Source: Paractinoplanes toevensis
Lineage (GTDB): Bacteria; Actinomycetota; Actinomycetes; Mycobacteriales; Micromonosporaceae
Direction of reading: 5' to 3'
Assembly (NCBI RefSeq): GCF_018332695.1
Contig: NZ_BOQN01000015.1
Coordinates: 62,001-126,000 of the forward strand
DNA length: 64,000 nt
The notes under the pieces were generated by a model. That model ran no database searches. It saw only the letters and a list, made by a program, of their open reading frames with translations, and was not told where the DNA came from. Made by a program: the position numbers and the translations under genes. Below, piece by piece: positions 21,375 to 30,257 of the stretch (its first letter is position 1; each line of letters opens with the position of its first letter).

Positions 21375-21681
21375 GGATGATCAGGGCGACCACGAGCCGC
21401 GCGGCCGCCTCGTGCCCCACCGGGTAGAAAACGCCCGCTACGTGGTTGTCGAGAAAACCGCCGACGTGCGCCGGCCGGCCGGCTCGGTGCCGGGCCTGGT
21501 CCTCGACCCAGGTGAGCGGGCAGGGCAGGCTCGCGGCCACCACCAGCACGAGCCAGGTGGCCGCGGCGACCTGCGCCCCGATCAGCCACGGCCATCGCCA
21601 CGCGGCGAAGCCGCCGAGTATGCCCAGGGCCAGGAACGCGAAGTGCGCGACCACAGCGGCGTACGCGACGGCTTCCCACAT
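21271..21681 (-). CDS. DUF2784 membrane protein
   Basis: 136-residue integral membrane protein. Three to four helices are seen (VAYAAVVAHFAFLALGILGG; WPWLIGAQVAAATWLVLVVA; a C-terminal LVVALIILSSWAGLAVAL), with CPLTWVEDQAR between helices, typical of DUF2784. The tail is Arg/Ser-rich (RRRRRADSPSRSRRSSPDR) and lies within the 104-bp overlap with the YbjN gene on the other strand. Function unknown. Eleven bases upstream is the terminator hairpin of the preceding protease gene. Confidence 0.82.
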   Translation of the reverse strand: MWEAVAYAAVVAHFAFLALGILGGFAAWRWPWLIGAQVAAATWLVLVVAASLPCPLTWVEDQARHRAGRPAHVGGFLDNHVAGVFYPVGHEAAARLVVALIILSSWAGLAVALRRRRRADSPSRSRRSSPDRAARD

Positions 21682-21691
21682 GAGTTCACGG

Positions 21692-21735
21692 TACGGCGGC
21701 TGTCACCCCCGGCAGGTGGGGCGACAGCCGCCGTA
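21692..21735 (-). terminator. Terminator hairpin after the secreted protease gene
   Basis: TACGGCGGCTGTC (21692-21704) pairs perfectly with GACAGCCGCCGTA (21723-21735), a 13-bp stem; the 18-base loop can form a further CCCC/GGGG stem. It begins five bases after the protease stop codon. Confidence 0.82.
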
Positions 21736-21739
21736 TCCG

Positions 21740-23272
21740 TTACGGGGCGCTGAACCCCAGGGTGTACGAGCCGGAGCCGGAGGTAGCCACGACCACGTAC
21801 CGGTAGGTGCCGGAGCGCACGTTCACGCTCAGCGTCTTGTCTCCGTCGCCGCTGGCCTGCGCGACGTTACGGAAGCCGCGGTTGGTCAACCGCTGCAGGA
21901 CCAGGTCGAAGTCGGTGCCGTCGGGTGCGTCCAGGCAGGCCGTCTGCCGGCCGGCGTTGGCCCGGTAGGCGCCGCCGTTCGGCTGGGCCTGCGCGGCCCC
22001 GGCCGCGATGTCGCCGGTCCGCTGCACCTGCTGGCCATCGCACGCGGTGGCCGACTCGGTCGGCTCGGTGGCCGGCGGGGCCGAAGCGTCGCCGCCGCCC
22101 CCACCGGAAGTGACCAGGGTCAGGTCGTTGGTCGCCAGGATCTCGTTGACCGGCTGGAAGAAGGTCTCGCCGCCGACCGTGCAGTCGCCGGAGCCACCGG
22201 AGGTGACGCCCTGCGCCTGGTCGCCGGAGAGCCACGGGCCGCCCGAGTCGCCGCCCTCGGCGCAGACGTTGGTCCGGGTGAGGCCGGTGACCTGCCCCTC
22301 CGGGTAGACCACGGTCTGGTTCTTGGCGAGGATCGTGCCGCAGAAGGTGCCGGTGGTGGAGCCGGAACGGCACACCGCCGCACCGACCGGGGCCTCGGTG
22401 CTGCCGGCCACCGGCAGCTCATTACCGTCGAAGTCGTTGACCACGGCGCGCGGCGTGAAGCCGGCGCCGACCTCGACGAATCCCATGTCGGCGTTGCCCG
22501 GGAAGACCGAGGCGGCCACGGTGCCCTGGGCCGTGCCCTGAGCGTTGGCGAAGGTCTTGTCGCCGACCGCGCCGCAGTGACCGGCGGTCACGAATCCGCC
22601 CTCCACCGAGAAGCCGATCGAGCACCGGGCGGTACCGCCCTCGACGGCGATGAAGTAGGCGTCAGCGCCGCGGATGTCGGCCAGCGTCTTCGGCGAAGCC
22701 TTGCTGGTGGTGACCGTGACGGCGTCGCTCGCGAGGCCGGCCGACCTGGCGAGTTTCTTCGCCTCGGTCGCCGCACCGGGCTTCGCCACGACGACCACCT
22801 TGTTGGTGGCCACGTCGACGTACCAGCTGGTGAGGCCGGTCGCGTCGGACAGCGCCGCGTCCAGCTTCTCCTTGGCCGTCACGAGCGTCTGCTCGCTGCG
22901 CTTGACCAGCACCGGTACAGCTCCGGCTTTCCGTACGGCGGCTTCGGCGTCCGGGTCGGTCACCGCGATCTTCAGCGTGGTCCCGTCGGTCGCCAGCCAC
23001 GCCCCGCCGAAGTCGGAGCCGGTCTCGGCGGCAAGCCGCGCCGAAACCCCGCTCGCCCACTCCGAACGCTTGAGGCGTGCTGTCGCCTGGTCGCCGTCCA
23101 GACCGAGGTCCCGGGCCATGGCCGCAAGAATCTGCGGGGCCACATCGGACTTCGTGGAGGCGCCCTGGCCGGCAGTCGGCGTGGTGCCGGCCATGGAGGG
23201 CAGGGTGAAAGCCACTGCCGCTCCGGCCGCCGCCACGACCGCCGCCGCCACGGCGATCCTGCTGCGCTGCAT
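21740..23272 (-). CDS. Secreted streptogrisin-type S1 serine protease
   Basis: 510-residue preproprotein. Signal peptide 1-28 (QRSRIAVAAAVVAAAGAAVAF), a propeptide of about 170 residues resembling the alpha-lytic-protease prodomain, then the chymotrypsin-fold domain with His232 (TAGHC), Asp262 (NADMGFVEV) and Ser343 (GDSGGPW). Cysteines near His and Ser suggest two disulfides. A Gly/Pro/Thr linker leads to a C-terminal pre-peptidase-type beta domain (TLSVNVRSGTYRYVVVATSGSG). It should mature outside the cell by autocatalytic removal of the prodomain. ATG 23272 with GGAG upstream is chosen over a start 14 codons earlier. Own terminator follows. Confidence 0.92.
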   Translation of the reverse strand: MQRSRIAVAAAVVAAAGAAVAFTLPSMAGTTPTAGQGASTKSDVAPQILAAMARDLGLDGDQATARLKRSEWASGVSARLAAETGSDFGGAWLATDGTTLKIAVTDPDAEAAVRKAGAVPVLVKRSEQTLVTAKEKLDAALSDATGLTSWYVDVATNKVVVVAKPGAATEAKKLARSAGLASDAVTVTTSKASPKTLADIRGADAYFIAVEGGTARCSIGFSVEGGFVTAGHCGAVGDKTFANAQGTAQGTVAASVFPGNADMGFVEVGAGFTPRAVVNDFDGNELPVAGSTEAPVGAAVCRSGSTTGTFCGTILAKNQTVVYPEGQVTGLTRTNVCAEGGDSGGPWLSGDQAQGVTSGGSGDCTVGGETFFQPVNEILATNDLTLVTSGGGGGDASAPPATEPTESATACDGQQVQRTGDIAAGAAQAQPNGGAYRANAGRQTACLDAPDGTDFDLVLQRLTNRGFRNVAQASGDGDKTLSVNVRSGTYRYVVVATSGSGSYTLGFSAP

Positions 23273-23368
23273 CTTGAGGTACTCCCCTCGCCACGGGTGC
23301 CGTGGGGGCGGCACCGTGACCAGAGGTACGCAGGAGGATCGCCGAAGGTTGAAATTGGTTGCTGTGAA

Positions 23369-25057
23369 TCAGACTTCTACGACAGTTGGCACGATCATCG
23401 GCCGGCGCCGGTAGGCGTCGTTGACCCACCGGCCGACCGTGCGCCGCACCACCTGCTGCAGCTGGTGCGTGTCGGTGATGCCGTCCTCGGCCGAGCGGTG
23501 CAGGGCCGCGGTGAGCAGCGGGATCACCGGATTGAACGCGTCCGGGTCCTCACTGAAGCCCTTGGCCGAGATGCTCGGTTCGCCGACCACCTTGCCGGTC
23601 ACCGAGTCGATCACCACGGTGGCCGAGATGAAGCCGCCGTCGCCGAGGATGCGCCGCTCGGTGAGCAGCGACTCGCTGACGTCACCGACCGCGAGGCCGT
23701 CCACGTACACGTACCGGTTCTGCACCCGGCCCACGTGCCGTGCGTGCCCCTCGACCAGGTCGACCACGTCGCCGTCCTCGCAGAGGACCACCCGATCGGG
23801 CGCGACGCCCGACTCGATGCCCAGCTGGGCGTGTGCGCGCAGATGCCGCCACTCGCCGTGCACCGGCATCAGGTTGCTCGGGCGCACCACGTTGAGCAGG
23901 AAGAGCAGTTCGCCGGCCGGGGCGTGACCGGAGACGTGCACCTTGGCCGTCTCCTTGTGCACGACGGTGGCACCGGCCCGGGACAACCGGTTGATCACCC
24001 GGTAGACCGAGGTCTCGTTGCCCGGGACCAGCGAGCTGGCCAGCACCACGGTGTCGCCCGGGGTGATGGTGATGTGCCGGTGGTCGCCGGTCGCCATCCG
24101 GCCGAGTGCGCTCATCGGCTCGCCCTGCGACCCGGTCGACATGAAGACGATCTCGTCGGCCGGCATGTTGGTGGCCTCGTCCAGGCTGACCAGCAGGCCG
24201 TCCGGCACGTTCAGCAGGCCGAGGTCGCGGGCGATGCCCATGTTGCGGACCATCGAGCGGCCGATCAGGGCGACCTTGCGGTCGTACTCCCAGGCGGCGT
24301 CGAACACCTGCTGCACCCGGTGCACGTGCGAGGCGAAGCTGGCCACGATGATCCGGCCCTGGGCCTTGCCGAAGATGCGGCTGAGCACCGGGCCGATGTC
24401 GCGCTCGGGGGCCACGAAACCGGGCACCTCGGCGTTGGTCGAGTCGGACAGCAGCAGGTCGACGCCCTCCGAGCCGAGCCGGGCGAAGCCGGCCAGGTCG
24501 GTGATGCGGCCGTCCAGCGGCACCTGGTCCATCTTGAAATCGCCGGTGTGCAGCACCAGACCGGCCGGGGTGCGCACGGCGACCGCCAGCGCGTCCGGAA
24601 TCGAGTGGTTGACCGCGAAGAACTCGCAGTCGAACGGGCCGAGCCGCTCGCTGCCACCCTCCCGCACGGTCAACGTGTACGGGTCCAGGCGGCGCTCGGC
24701 CAGCTTGGCCTCGACCAGCGCGAGGGTGAACTCGGAGCCGACCAGCGGGATGTCCGCCTTGTGGGCCAGGAGATAGGGCACGGCACCGATATGGTCCTCG
24801 TGGCCGTGGGTGAGCACGATCGCCTGGATGTCATCGAGGCGATCGAGGATCGGGGTGAAGTCGGGCAGGATCAGGTCGACGCCCGGCTGTTCGACGTCGG
24901 GGAAAAGCACCCCGCAGTCGATGATCAGCAGCTTGCCGTCGAACTCGAGCACGGTCATGTTGCGGCCGATGGCACCGAGCCCACCGAGCGGGGTGACGCG
25001 CAGGGCGCCTTCCGGCAGCGGCGGCGGCGGTTCCAGCTCCACGTGAGCTTGACTCAT
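23369..25057 (-). CDS. rnj: Ribonuclease J
   Basis: Metallo-beta-lactamase/beta-CASP ribonuclease of 562 residues, the usual length. Zinc motif HGHEDH at residues 84-89; further metal ligands in SIPDALAVAV context and LHTGDFKMDQ; beta-CASP motifs around VASFASHVHRVQQ and VHVSGHAPAGEL. It combines endonuclease and 5'-3' exonuclease activity in mRNA turnover and rRNA maturation. ATG 25057 begins MSQAHVELEPPPP, typical; a TTG at 25084 would run into dapA. It follows dapA by 16 bp, the common actinobacterial dapA-rnj arrangement. Confidence 0.96.
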   Translation of the reverse strand: MSQAHVELEPPPPLPEGALRVTPLGGLGAIGRNMTVLEFDGKLLIIDCGVLFPDVEQPGVDLILPDFTPILDRLDDIQAIVLTHGHEDHIGAVPYLLAHKADIPLVGSEFTLALVEAKLAERRLDPYTLTVREGGSERLGPFDCEFFAVNHSIPDALAVAVRTPAGLVLHTGDFKMDQVPLDGRITDLAGFARLGSEGVDLLLSDSTNAEVPGFVAPERDIGPVLSRIFGKAQGRIIVASFASHVHRVQQVFDAAWEYDRKVALIGRSMVRNMGIARDLGLLNVPDGLLVSLDEATNMPADEIVFMSTGSQGEPMSALGRMATGDHRHITITPGDTVVLASSLVPGNETSVYRVINRLSRAGATVVHKETAKVHVSGHAPAGELLFLLNVVRPSNLMPVHGEWRHLRAHAQLGIESGVAPDRVVLCEDGDVVDLVEGHARHVGRVQNRYVYVDGLAVGDVSESLLTERRILGDGGFISATVVIDSVTGKVVGEPSISAKGFSEDPDAFNPVIPLLTAALHRSAEDGITDTHQLQQVVRRTVGRWVNDAYRRRPMIVPTVVEV

Positions 25058-25073
25058 TTGCGTCTTTCTTTTA

Positions 25074-25967
25074 TCAGAGGACAATTCCGGCTTCAGCGGA
25101 GTCCTCGCGCAGTTGGTTCAGTTCTTCGTCGCTCGCGTCGACCAGCGGCGACCGGACCGGGCCCGCAGGTAGTCCCTTCGCCCGCAGACCGGCCTTCACC
25201 AGCATGGTGCCGGGCGACCGGAAGATGCCGGTGAACAGCGGCAAAGCCTGCCGATGCAGGTGGAGAGCGGCGGCGACATCGCCCCGCTCGTAGGCCTCGA
25301 TCATGTCCTTGGCGATCGGGCCGGTGAAATGGGTGGAGGTGCCGACCAGGCCGACCCCGCCGATCGAGAGCAGCGGCAGCGTGGCCGCGTCGTCGCCGGA
25401 GTAGTAGGCCAGGTCGGTGCGGGTGGTCACCCACGAGGAGGCGATCAGGTCACCCTTGGCGTCCTTGACCGCGACGATCCGGTCGTGCTCCGCGATCCGG
25501 CACATGGTCTCGGTGGCGATCGCCGTGCCGGCCCGGTGCGGGATGTCGTAGACCATGATCGGCAGCCCGACCGAGTCGGCGACGGTGAGGAAGTGCCTCG
25601 CGACGCCGGCCTGCGGCGGCTTGTTGTAGTAAGGCGTCACGACCAGCAGGCCGTGTGCTCCCGCTTTCTCGGCCGCGTGCGCGAGCTCCACCGTGTGGGC
25701 CGTGTTGTTGGTGCCCACGCCGGCCACCACCCGGGCCCGGTCGCCGACCGCCTCGACCACCGCGCGGAGCAGCGTGTCCTTCTCCGCGTCGGAGGTGGTG
25801 GGCGACTCACCGGTGGTTCCCGAGATCACGAGCGCGTCGTTGCGCTGCTCGTCGACGAGATAGGTGGCCAATTTCGCCGCGCCCTCGACGTCGAGGGAGC
25901 CGTCCGGCGCGAACGGGGTGACCATGGCGGTCAACAGCCGTCCGAAGGGTCGCGGGTCGTGCGTCAT
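25074..25967 (-). CDS. dapA: 4-hydroxy-tetrahydrodipicolinate synthase
   Basis: First committed enzyme of the lysine/diaminopimelate pathway: condenses pyruvate with aspartate semialdehyde. 297 residues, TIM barrel. Schiff-base Lys168 in VAVKDAKGD; Tyr140 in VYDIPHR; substrate loop SGTTGESPTTSD at 49-60; VGTNNTAHT. ATG 25967 (MTHDPRPFGR) is preferred to an ATG three codons upstream. Runs into rnj with a 16-bp gap. The next pathway enzyme here, dapB, lies 14 kb away on the same strand. Confidence 0.96.
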   Translation of the reverse strand: MTHDPRPFGRLLTAMVTPFAPDGSLDVEGAAKLATYLVDEQRNDALVISGTTGESPTTSDAEKDTLLRAVVEAVGDRARVVAGVGTNNTAHTVELAHAAEKAGAHGLLVVTPYYNKPPQAGVARHFLTVADSVGLPIMVYDIPHRAGTAIATETMCRIAEHDRIVAVKDAKGDLIASSWVTTRTDLAYYSGDDAATLPLLSIGGVGLVGTSTHFTGPIAKDMIEAYERGDVAAALHLHRQALPLFTGIFRSPGTMLVKAGLRAKGLPAGPVRSPLVDASDEELNQLREDSAEAGIVL

Positions 25968-25993
25968 ACCCCACAACCTATCGGACGCCCCGC

Positions 25994-26500
25994 TCAGACG
26001 TAGAAAGCGGTGAACGGGGCCCAGGGCAGGTTACGCAGCACACTCCAGACACCCCAGATCGCAACGAATGCGATCATCGCGCCCGGACCCACGGTGAGCT
26101 GCGGCAGCTTCCAGTTGAACAACCGCTTGCCGGCCCATGCGACGTACATGTAGAGCAGGAACGGCACCGCGAACGTGAAGATCAGGTGGTGCCGGGCGGC
26201 GGCGGGGATGTCGCCATGCAGCAGATACCACGCCGCTCGGGTGCCGCCGCAGCCCGGGCAGACGAAGCCGGTGGTGTATTTCAGCAGGCAGGTGGGTGCG
26301 TCACCGGCGGCGGCCTCGGCCGGGTGGGTGGCCAGCGTGTAACCCACGGCGCCGCCCATGCAGGCGAGCAGGGCGACCGGGGCGGCCCAGATCGGCGATC
26401 GGGTCCAGACGCGCTGCACGAAACGGGTCACCGGGTCCGGGCGGGGCGGTGCATACCACTCCGGGGGCAGCGGCGGGCCTTCCACAACCATGGCCGTCAC
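25994..26500 (-). CDS. DUF2752 membrane protein
   Basis: 168-residue membrane protein. Proline-rich N-terminus, helix near 38-58, then the family signature CLLKYTTGFVCPGCGGTRAAWYLLHGD, followed by two more helices (IFTFAVPFLLYMYVAW; GPGAMIAFVAIWGVWSVL). The CxxCGGTR block defines DUF2752; function unknown. GTG 26500 overlaps the upstream gene's TGA (GTGA), suggesting coupling; an ATG three codons later is also possible. Seventeen bases separate its stop... and the dapA start region lies just beyond, on the same strand. Confidence 0.85.
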   Translation of the reverse strand: MTAMVVEGPPLPPEWYAPPRPDPVTRFVQRVWTRSPIWAAPVALLACMGGAVGYTLATHPAEAAAGDAPTCLLKYTTGFVCPGCGGTRAAWYLLHGDIPAAARHHLIFTFAVPFLLYMYVAWAGKRLFNWKLPQLTVGPGAMIAFVAIWGVWSVLRNLPWAPFTAFYV

Positions 26501-27714
26501 GGTACACCGGCGAGGGCACTGGCCAGCGGGCCCGCGAAGTCACCCCGCTCGGGCATCTCCACCGCCGTCAGGCCGAGCCAACCGGCCAGCCGGTGCAGCT
26601 CGACGGCGAGCGCCTCGGCCGTCTCGTCGGCCGACGCGCCGGGCTCGAGCCAGGCCGCCGGGATGCGCAGCACCCCGGCCTTGCGGTCGGCCTTGAGATC
26701 GACCCGGGCCACGAACCGGTCGCCCAGCAGGAACGGCAGAACGTAGTAGCCGTAGAGGCGCTGCGCGGCCGGCACGTAGATCTCGATGCGGTAGCTGAGG
26801 TCGAACAGCCGCTCGGTGCGTTCTCGCTCCCAGATCAGCGGGTCGAACGGGCTGACCAGGGTGGCCGCCCGCACCCAGCGGGGCAGTTTCACCTCGTGGT
26901 GCAGATAGGCCGGCTGCCGCCACCCGCGCACGGTGACCGGGGTGAGCACCTTGTCTTCGACCAGCTCGGCGACGGCCTGCTTGAAGCCCTCGACCGGAAG
27001 CCGGAAGTAATCGCGCAGCTCCCGCTCGGCGGCCACCCCGAGCGCCCGGGCCGACAGGCCCACCAGCGCCCGGATCGCATCCGGATAGGCCGGGGTCGGC
27101 GCGTCGAGCACCGCGGCCGGCAGCACCCGCTCGGGCAGGTCGTAACGGCGGGCGAACGACGTCGTACGCTCGGCCGCGGTCACCTGGCCGCTGAAGAAGA
27201 GCCACTCCAGCGCCTGTTTCACCACCGACCAGTTCCACCCCCAGTTGTCCTTGTTACGCGGGGTGTCGTGCTCGAGCTCGGCCGCCGTGATCGGGCCACG
27301 GCCGCGCACCTCGTCGAGCACCCAGGCGACCAGCTCGGGTTGCTCCCGCACGATGCGCACCATGCCACCCCAGGCGAAATCGGCGGCCCGGGCCATCCGC
27401 CATCGGAACAGCGGCTGCAGGTCGGTGGTGATCAGCGACGCCTCGTGCCCCCAGAACTCGAACAGCTCCCGGGGTTTTCGGTAGGCCGCCCGGTCGAGCA
27501 GCTCGACCGGATAGGGGCCGAGCCGGCTGTAGAGCGGCATGAAGTGGGCGCGCTGCAGCACATTGACCGAATCCATCTGGATCAGGTGCAGCCGGCGCAG
27601 CACGCGGCGCAGGTGGCGCATGTCGGTGGCGCCGCCCGGTCGCGGGTCGGCGAAGCCCTGGGCCGCCAGCGCGATGCGGCGGGCCTGAGCGACGGAGAGC
27701 TCTTCGAACGTCAT
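26497..27714 (-). CDS. YcaQ/AlkZ-family DNA glycosylase (winged-helix)
   Basis: 405-residue member of the HTH_42 (YcaQ/AlkZ) family. The diagnostic QxD motif is Q46-M-D48 in LIQMDSVNVLQRAH. Further typical stretches are YRKPRELFEFWGHEASL, RGPITAAELE, WNWSVVKQALEWLFFSGQV and LSPFDPLIWERERTERLF-like sequence. Known members remove bulky alkyl adducts or unhook interstrand crosslinks; Streptomyces AlkZ protects azinomycin producers. Whether this copy does so is not known; no biosynthetic cluster is seen beside it. ATG 27714 begins MTFEELSVAQARR; longer versions lack support. Divergent from a GNAT gene 40 bp away. Confidence 0.9.
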   Translation of the reverse strand: MTFEELSVAQARRIALAAQGFADPRPGGATDMRHLRRVLRRLHLIQMDSVNVLQRAHFMPLYSRLGPYPVELLDRAAYRKPRELFEFWGHEASLITTDLQPLFRWRMARAADFAWGGMVRIVREQPELVAWVLDEVRGRGPITAAELEHDTPRNKDNWGWNWSVVKQALEWLFFSGQVTAAERTTSFARRYDLPERVLPAAVLDAPTPAYPDAIRALVGLSARALGVAAERELRDYFRLPVEGFKQAVAELVEDKVLTPVTVRGWRQPAYLHHEVKLPRWVRAATLVSPFDPLIWERERTERLFDLSYRIEIYVPAAQRLYGYYVLPFLLGDRFVARVDLKADRKAGVLRIPAAWLEPGASADETAEALAVELHRLAGWLGLTAVEMPERGDFAGPLASALAGVP

Positions 27715-27754
27715 CGACGAGCACGCTAGAGCAGGGGTACGACAAAATCGCGGC

Positions 27755-28255
27755 ATGACGATCCGCCCGATCACCGAGGCCGACTACGGCGCGGTCGGTG
27801 AAGTGCACGTACGCACCTGGCAGGTGGGTTATGCGGGCATCATTCCCGCCGACTACCTGGCCGCCCTCGATCCGGCTGTGAGCGCCGAGCGCCGCCGCAC
27901 CGAACCGCGGCCGCCGGGAGCGCACACCCTGGTCGCCGAGGAGGACGGCCGCATCGTCGGCTTCGTCAGTTTCGGTCCCGATCGCACCGATCCGAGGATC
28001 GGCGAGCTCTACGCCATCTATGTCTTGCCCGATCAATGGGGATGCGGGACCGGACGCCAATTGCTCACCGCGGCGAAGGAGACCCTGAAGGCAAGCGGTT
28101 ACCCGGAAATGCGCCTGTGGGTGCTTGCCGAGAATGATCGCGCCCGCCAATTCTACGAACGGATGGATCTAGCGCCGGACGGTGCCACCGACACGTACAC
28201 CCCGCGCGGGACTGAGGCACAACTGCCCGAGTTGCGGTACACAACCTCTCTGTAG
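27755..28255 (+). CDS. GNAT-family N-acetyltransferase
   Basis: 166-residue GNAT protein. Starts TIRPITEADYGAVGEVHVRTWQVGYAGIIP, the common GNAT opening for this subgroup, with acetyl-CoA site YAIYVLPDQWGCGTGRQLL and C-terminal LWVLAENDRARQFYERMDL. Substrate unknown. First of three closely spaced plus-strand genes (10-bp and 5-bp gaps), so an operon with a second GNAT and a DCC protein is likely. Confidence 0.88.
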   Translation: MTIRPITEADYGAVGEVHVRTWQVGYAGIIPADYLAALDPAVSAERRRTEPRPPGAHTLVAEEDGRIVGFVSFGPDRTDPRIGELYAIYVLPDQWGCGTGRQLLTAAKETLKASGYPEMRLWVLAENDRARQFYERMDLAPDGATDTYTPRGTEAQLPELRYTTSL

Positions 28256-28265
28256 GCTCGCCGTC

Positions 28266-28829
28266 ATGGCACTCGGCTTCGTCCGTCCGGCGCGTCCGGA
28301 AGACTCCGGCGACATCGCCCGCATCCAGCTCTCCACCTGGCGAACCGCGTACCGGCGGATGTTCCCCGCGCACATCCTGGCCAACCTGGACGAGGCCTAC
28401 CTGGCGCGCGGCTGGGACGAGGCGATCCAGTCACCCCCGTCCTCCCGGCACCGCGTGCTGATCGCCGTCGAGCAGGGCGAAAGCTCCAACGAGGTGGTCG
28501 GTTTCGCCGCCTCCGGCCCGGCCGACGAGCAGGCGCTGGCCCCCGAGGAGCCGGCGCTGCCGATCACCTACGCCGCCGTGACCGACCTGCTGGTCGAGCC
28601 GCGCTGGGGCCGGCGGGGCCACGGCAGCCGCCTGCTCTCGGCCTCGGTCGACCTCTGGCGGGAGGACGGTTTCAGCCACGCCGTCGCCTGGCTCTACGAG
28701 CAGGACCAGGCGATGCACAAATTCCTGAGCACGGCCGGCTGGGAACCCGACGGTGCCGGCCGCGCCCTCGACGTGGACGACATGCTCGTCCCCCAACTGC
28801 GTTACCACGTGTCGCTGAGCGCAGAATAG
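28266..28829 (+). CDS. GNAT-family N-acetyltransferase
   Basis: 187-residue GNAT protein. Starts ALGFVRPARPEDSGDIARIQLSTWRTAYRRMFP, close in design to the preceding gene's product; acetyl-CoA region VTDLLVEPRWGRRGHGSRLL. The two may have arisen by duplication, though they differ clearly. ATG 28266 is chosen; the frame extends upstream but overlaps the previous gene. Substrate unknown. Confidence 0.88.
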   Translation: MALGFVRPARPEDSGDIARIQLSTWRTAYRRMFPAHILANLDEAYLARGWDEAIQSPPSSRHRVLIAVEQGESSNEVVGFAASGPADEQALAPEEPALPITYAAVTDLLVEPRWGRRGHGSRLLSASVDLWREDGFSHAVAWLYEQDQAMHKFLSTAGWEPDGAGRALDVDDMLVPQLRYHVSLSAE

Positions 28830-28834
28830 AAAAC

Positions 28835-29233
28835 GTGACCCCGACCTTCGTCTATGACGGCGACTGCGCTTTCTGCACCACCTGCGCCGAGTTCATCGAA
28901 CGCCGCATTCCCACCCACGCCAGGGTGATCCCGTGGCAGTTCGCCGACCTCGACGGCCTGGGCCTGACGCAGGAAGAGTGCGAGGAAGCCGTGCAGTGGG
29001 TCGCCGCCGACGGCGCGACCGCCGCCGGCCCCGACGCCATCGCGCTGCTGCTGCGCGATGCGGGCCGGGCCTGGCAACTGGCCGGCGGCGCACTCCAGCT
29101 GGGCCCGGTCCGCCTGGCGGCCTGGCCGGCCTACCGCTGGGTCGCCGACCACCGCCACCTGCTGCCGGGCGGAACGGCGGCCTGTTCGCTACCGCAAGCT
29201 CAGCGGGACCTGCTCTTCGGAAACCAGAACTAG
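28835..29233 (+). CDS. DCC-family thiol-disulfide oxidoreductase-like protein (DUF393)
   Basis: 132-residue protein with the DCC family signature at its N-terminus: FVYDGDCAFCTTCAEF (the D-x-x-C-x-x-C arrangement). DUF393 proteins are predicted thioredoxin-like oxidoreductases and are often genomically associated with HTTM membrane proteins; one lies 2 kb away here. GTG start five bases after the preceding stop. Partner proteins unknown. Confidence 0.87.
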   Translation: MTPTFVYDGDCAFCTTCAEFIERRIPTHARVIPWQFADLDGLGLTQEECEEAVQWVAADGATAAGPDAIALLLRDAGRAWQLAGGALQLGPVRLAAWPAYRWVADHRHLLPGGTAACSLPQAQRDLLFGNQN

Positions 29234-29325
29234 AAGTACGCGCATCGGGAAGTCCCCGATTCCCGGTCCAGCCGGGTGCAACTCACCCTCCGTGCACCAC
29301 CGCCGGGCGGTGTTTGCCCGGAAAA

Positions 29326-30153
29326 TCAGGCGTCGGTCGTGGACGCGGTGGCTTCCTGTGGCTCCACCTGAGCCAGGCGAGCGCGCAGCGCGGCGGTGGC
29401 CGCTCGATAGGAGTCCGTGCCCAGCACCAGCCGCAGCGGGGCGGGTTCGAGGTCCACGCTCTCGATGACCCGGGCCATCATCTTCGCCGGGTCCCCCACG
29501 ATCGGGACCCGACCGTCCCTGATCCCGCGCACGAACGCGGCCGGCGTCCCGTCGTACGCGGCCAGCGGCGCACCGAGCTGCAGGCTGCCGCCGGCGAACG
29601 CGGTCCGCGCCCCACCCGGCTCCACGATCGTCACCCCGATACCGAACGGCGCCACCTCGGCCGCGAGGGCCTCCATGAACCCTTCGACGCCCCACTTCGT
29701 CGCGTGGTAGAGCGACCCGCCCGGGAAGGCGGCCAGCCCGGCCACCGAGGAAAGCTGGATCAGCCGGCCACCGCCCTGCGCCCGCAGGTGCGGCAGCGCG
29801 GCCCGGACCGTCCGGATCGCCCCCACCAGGTTCGTCGCGATCTGGTGCTGGACCTGCTCGTCGGTGAACTCCTCGGCCGCACCCATCAGCCCGTAGCCGG
29901 CGTTGACCACCACCACGTCGATCCGGCCGAGCTCGGCGAAGGCGGCGTCCACCACGGTGCGGATCCGGGCCGGGTCGGTGACGTCGAGGTGACCGACCCA
30001 GAAGCGGTCGCCGTACTTGTCGGCAAGATCGCCGACCGAGCCCTCCCGCCGGACCGTGCCGGCCACCCGGTCGCCGCGATCCAGCAGTTGAGCCGCCAGC
30101 TCCCGCCCGAAGCCGCTGTTGACGCCGGTGATGAACCAGGTTCGAGTTGTCAT
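29326..30153 (-). CDS. SDR-family oxidoreductase
   Basis: 275-residue classical short-chain dehydrogenase/reductase. NAD(P)-binding TGVNSGFGREL at residues 9-19; VVNAGYG; catalytic Ser in LIQLSSVAG and YHATK (Tyr and Lys of YxxxK); VTIVEPGGARTAF after the active site. Substrate unknown. It is divergent, 104 bp apart, from an MmyB-type regulator, a very common regulator-SDR pairing, so it is the likely regulated target. Confidence 0.92.
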   Translation of the reverse strand: MTTRTWFITGVNSGFGRELAAQLLDRGDRVAGTVRREGSVGDLADKYGDRFWVGHLDVTDPARIRTVVDAAFAELGRIDVVVVNAGYGLMGAAEEFTDEQVQHQIATNLVGAIRTVRAALPHLRAQGGGRLIQLSSVAGLAAFPGGSLYHATKWGVEGFMEALAAEVAPFGIGVTIVEPGGARTAFAGGSLQLGAPLAAYDGTPAAFVRGIRDGRVPIVGDPAKMMARVIESVDLEPAPLRLVLGTDSYRAATAALRARLAQVEPQEATASTTDA

Positions 30154-30257
30154 GCCGACGATCTTCCGAGGCCCGGCGCCGGGGCGGGAGTTCCCCGTCG
30201 TTACGGGTAGTGACAGGGACCCCGCACCGATCCGGACCGCGACCTACCGTGGTGACC

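Noticed and set aside
21446..25234. 1262-codon plus-strand open frame across the protease and RNase J genes
   Set aside because: It is antisense to two well-defined genes with complete active sites and has low-complexity composition.
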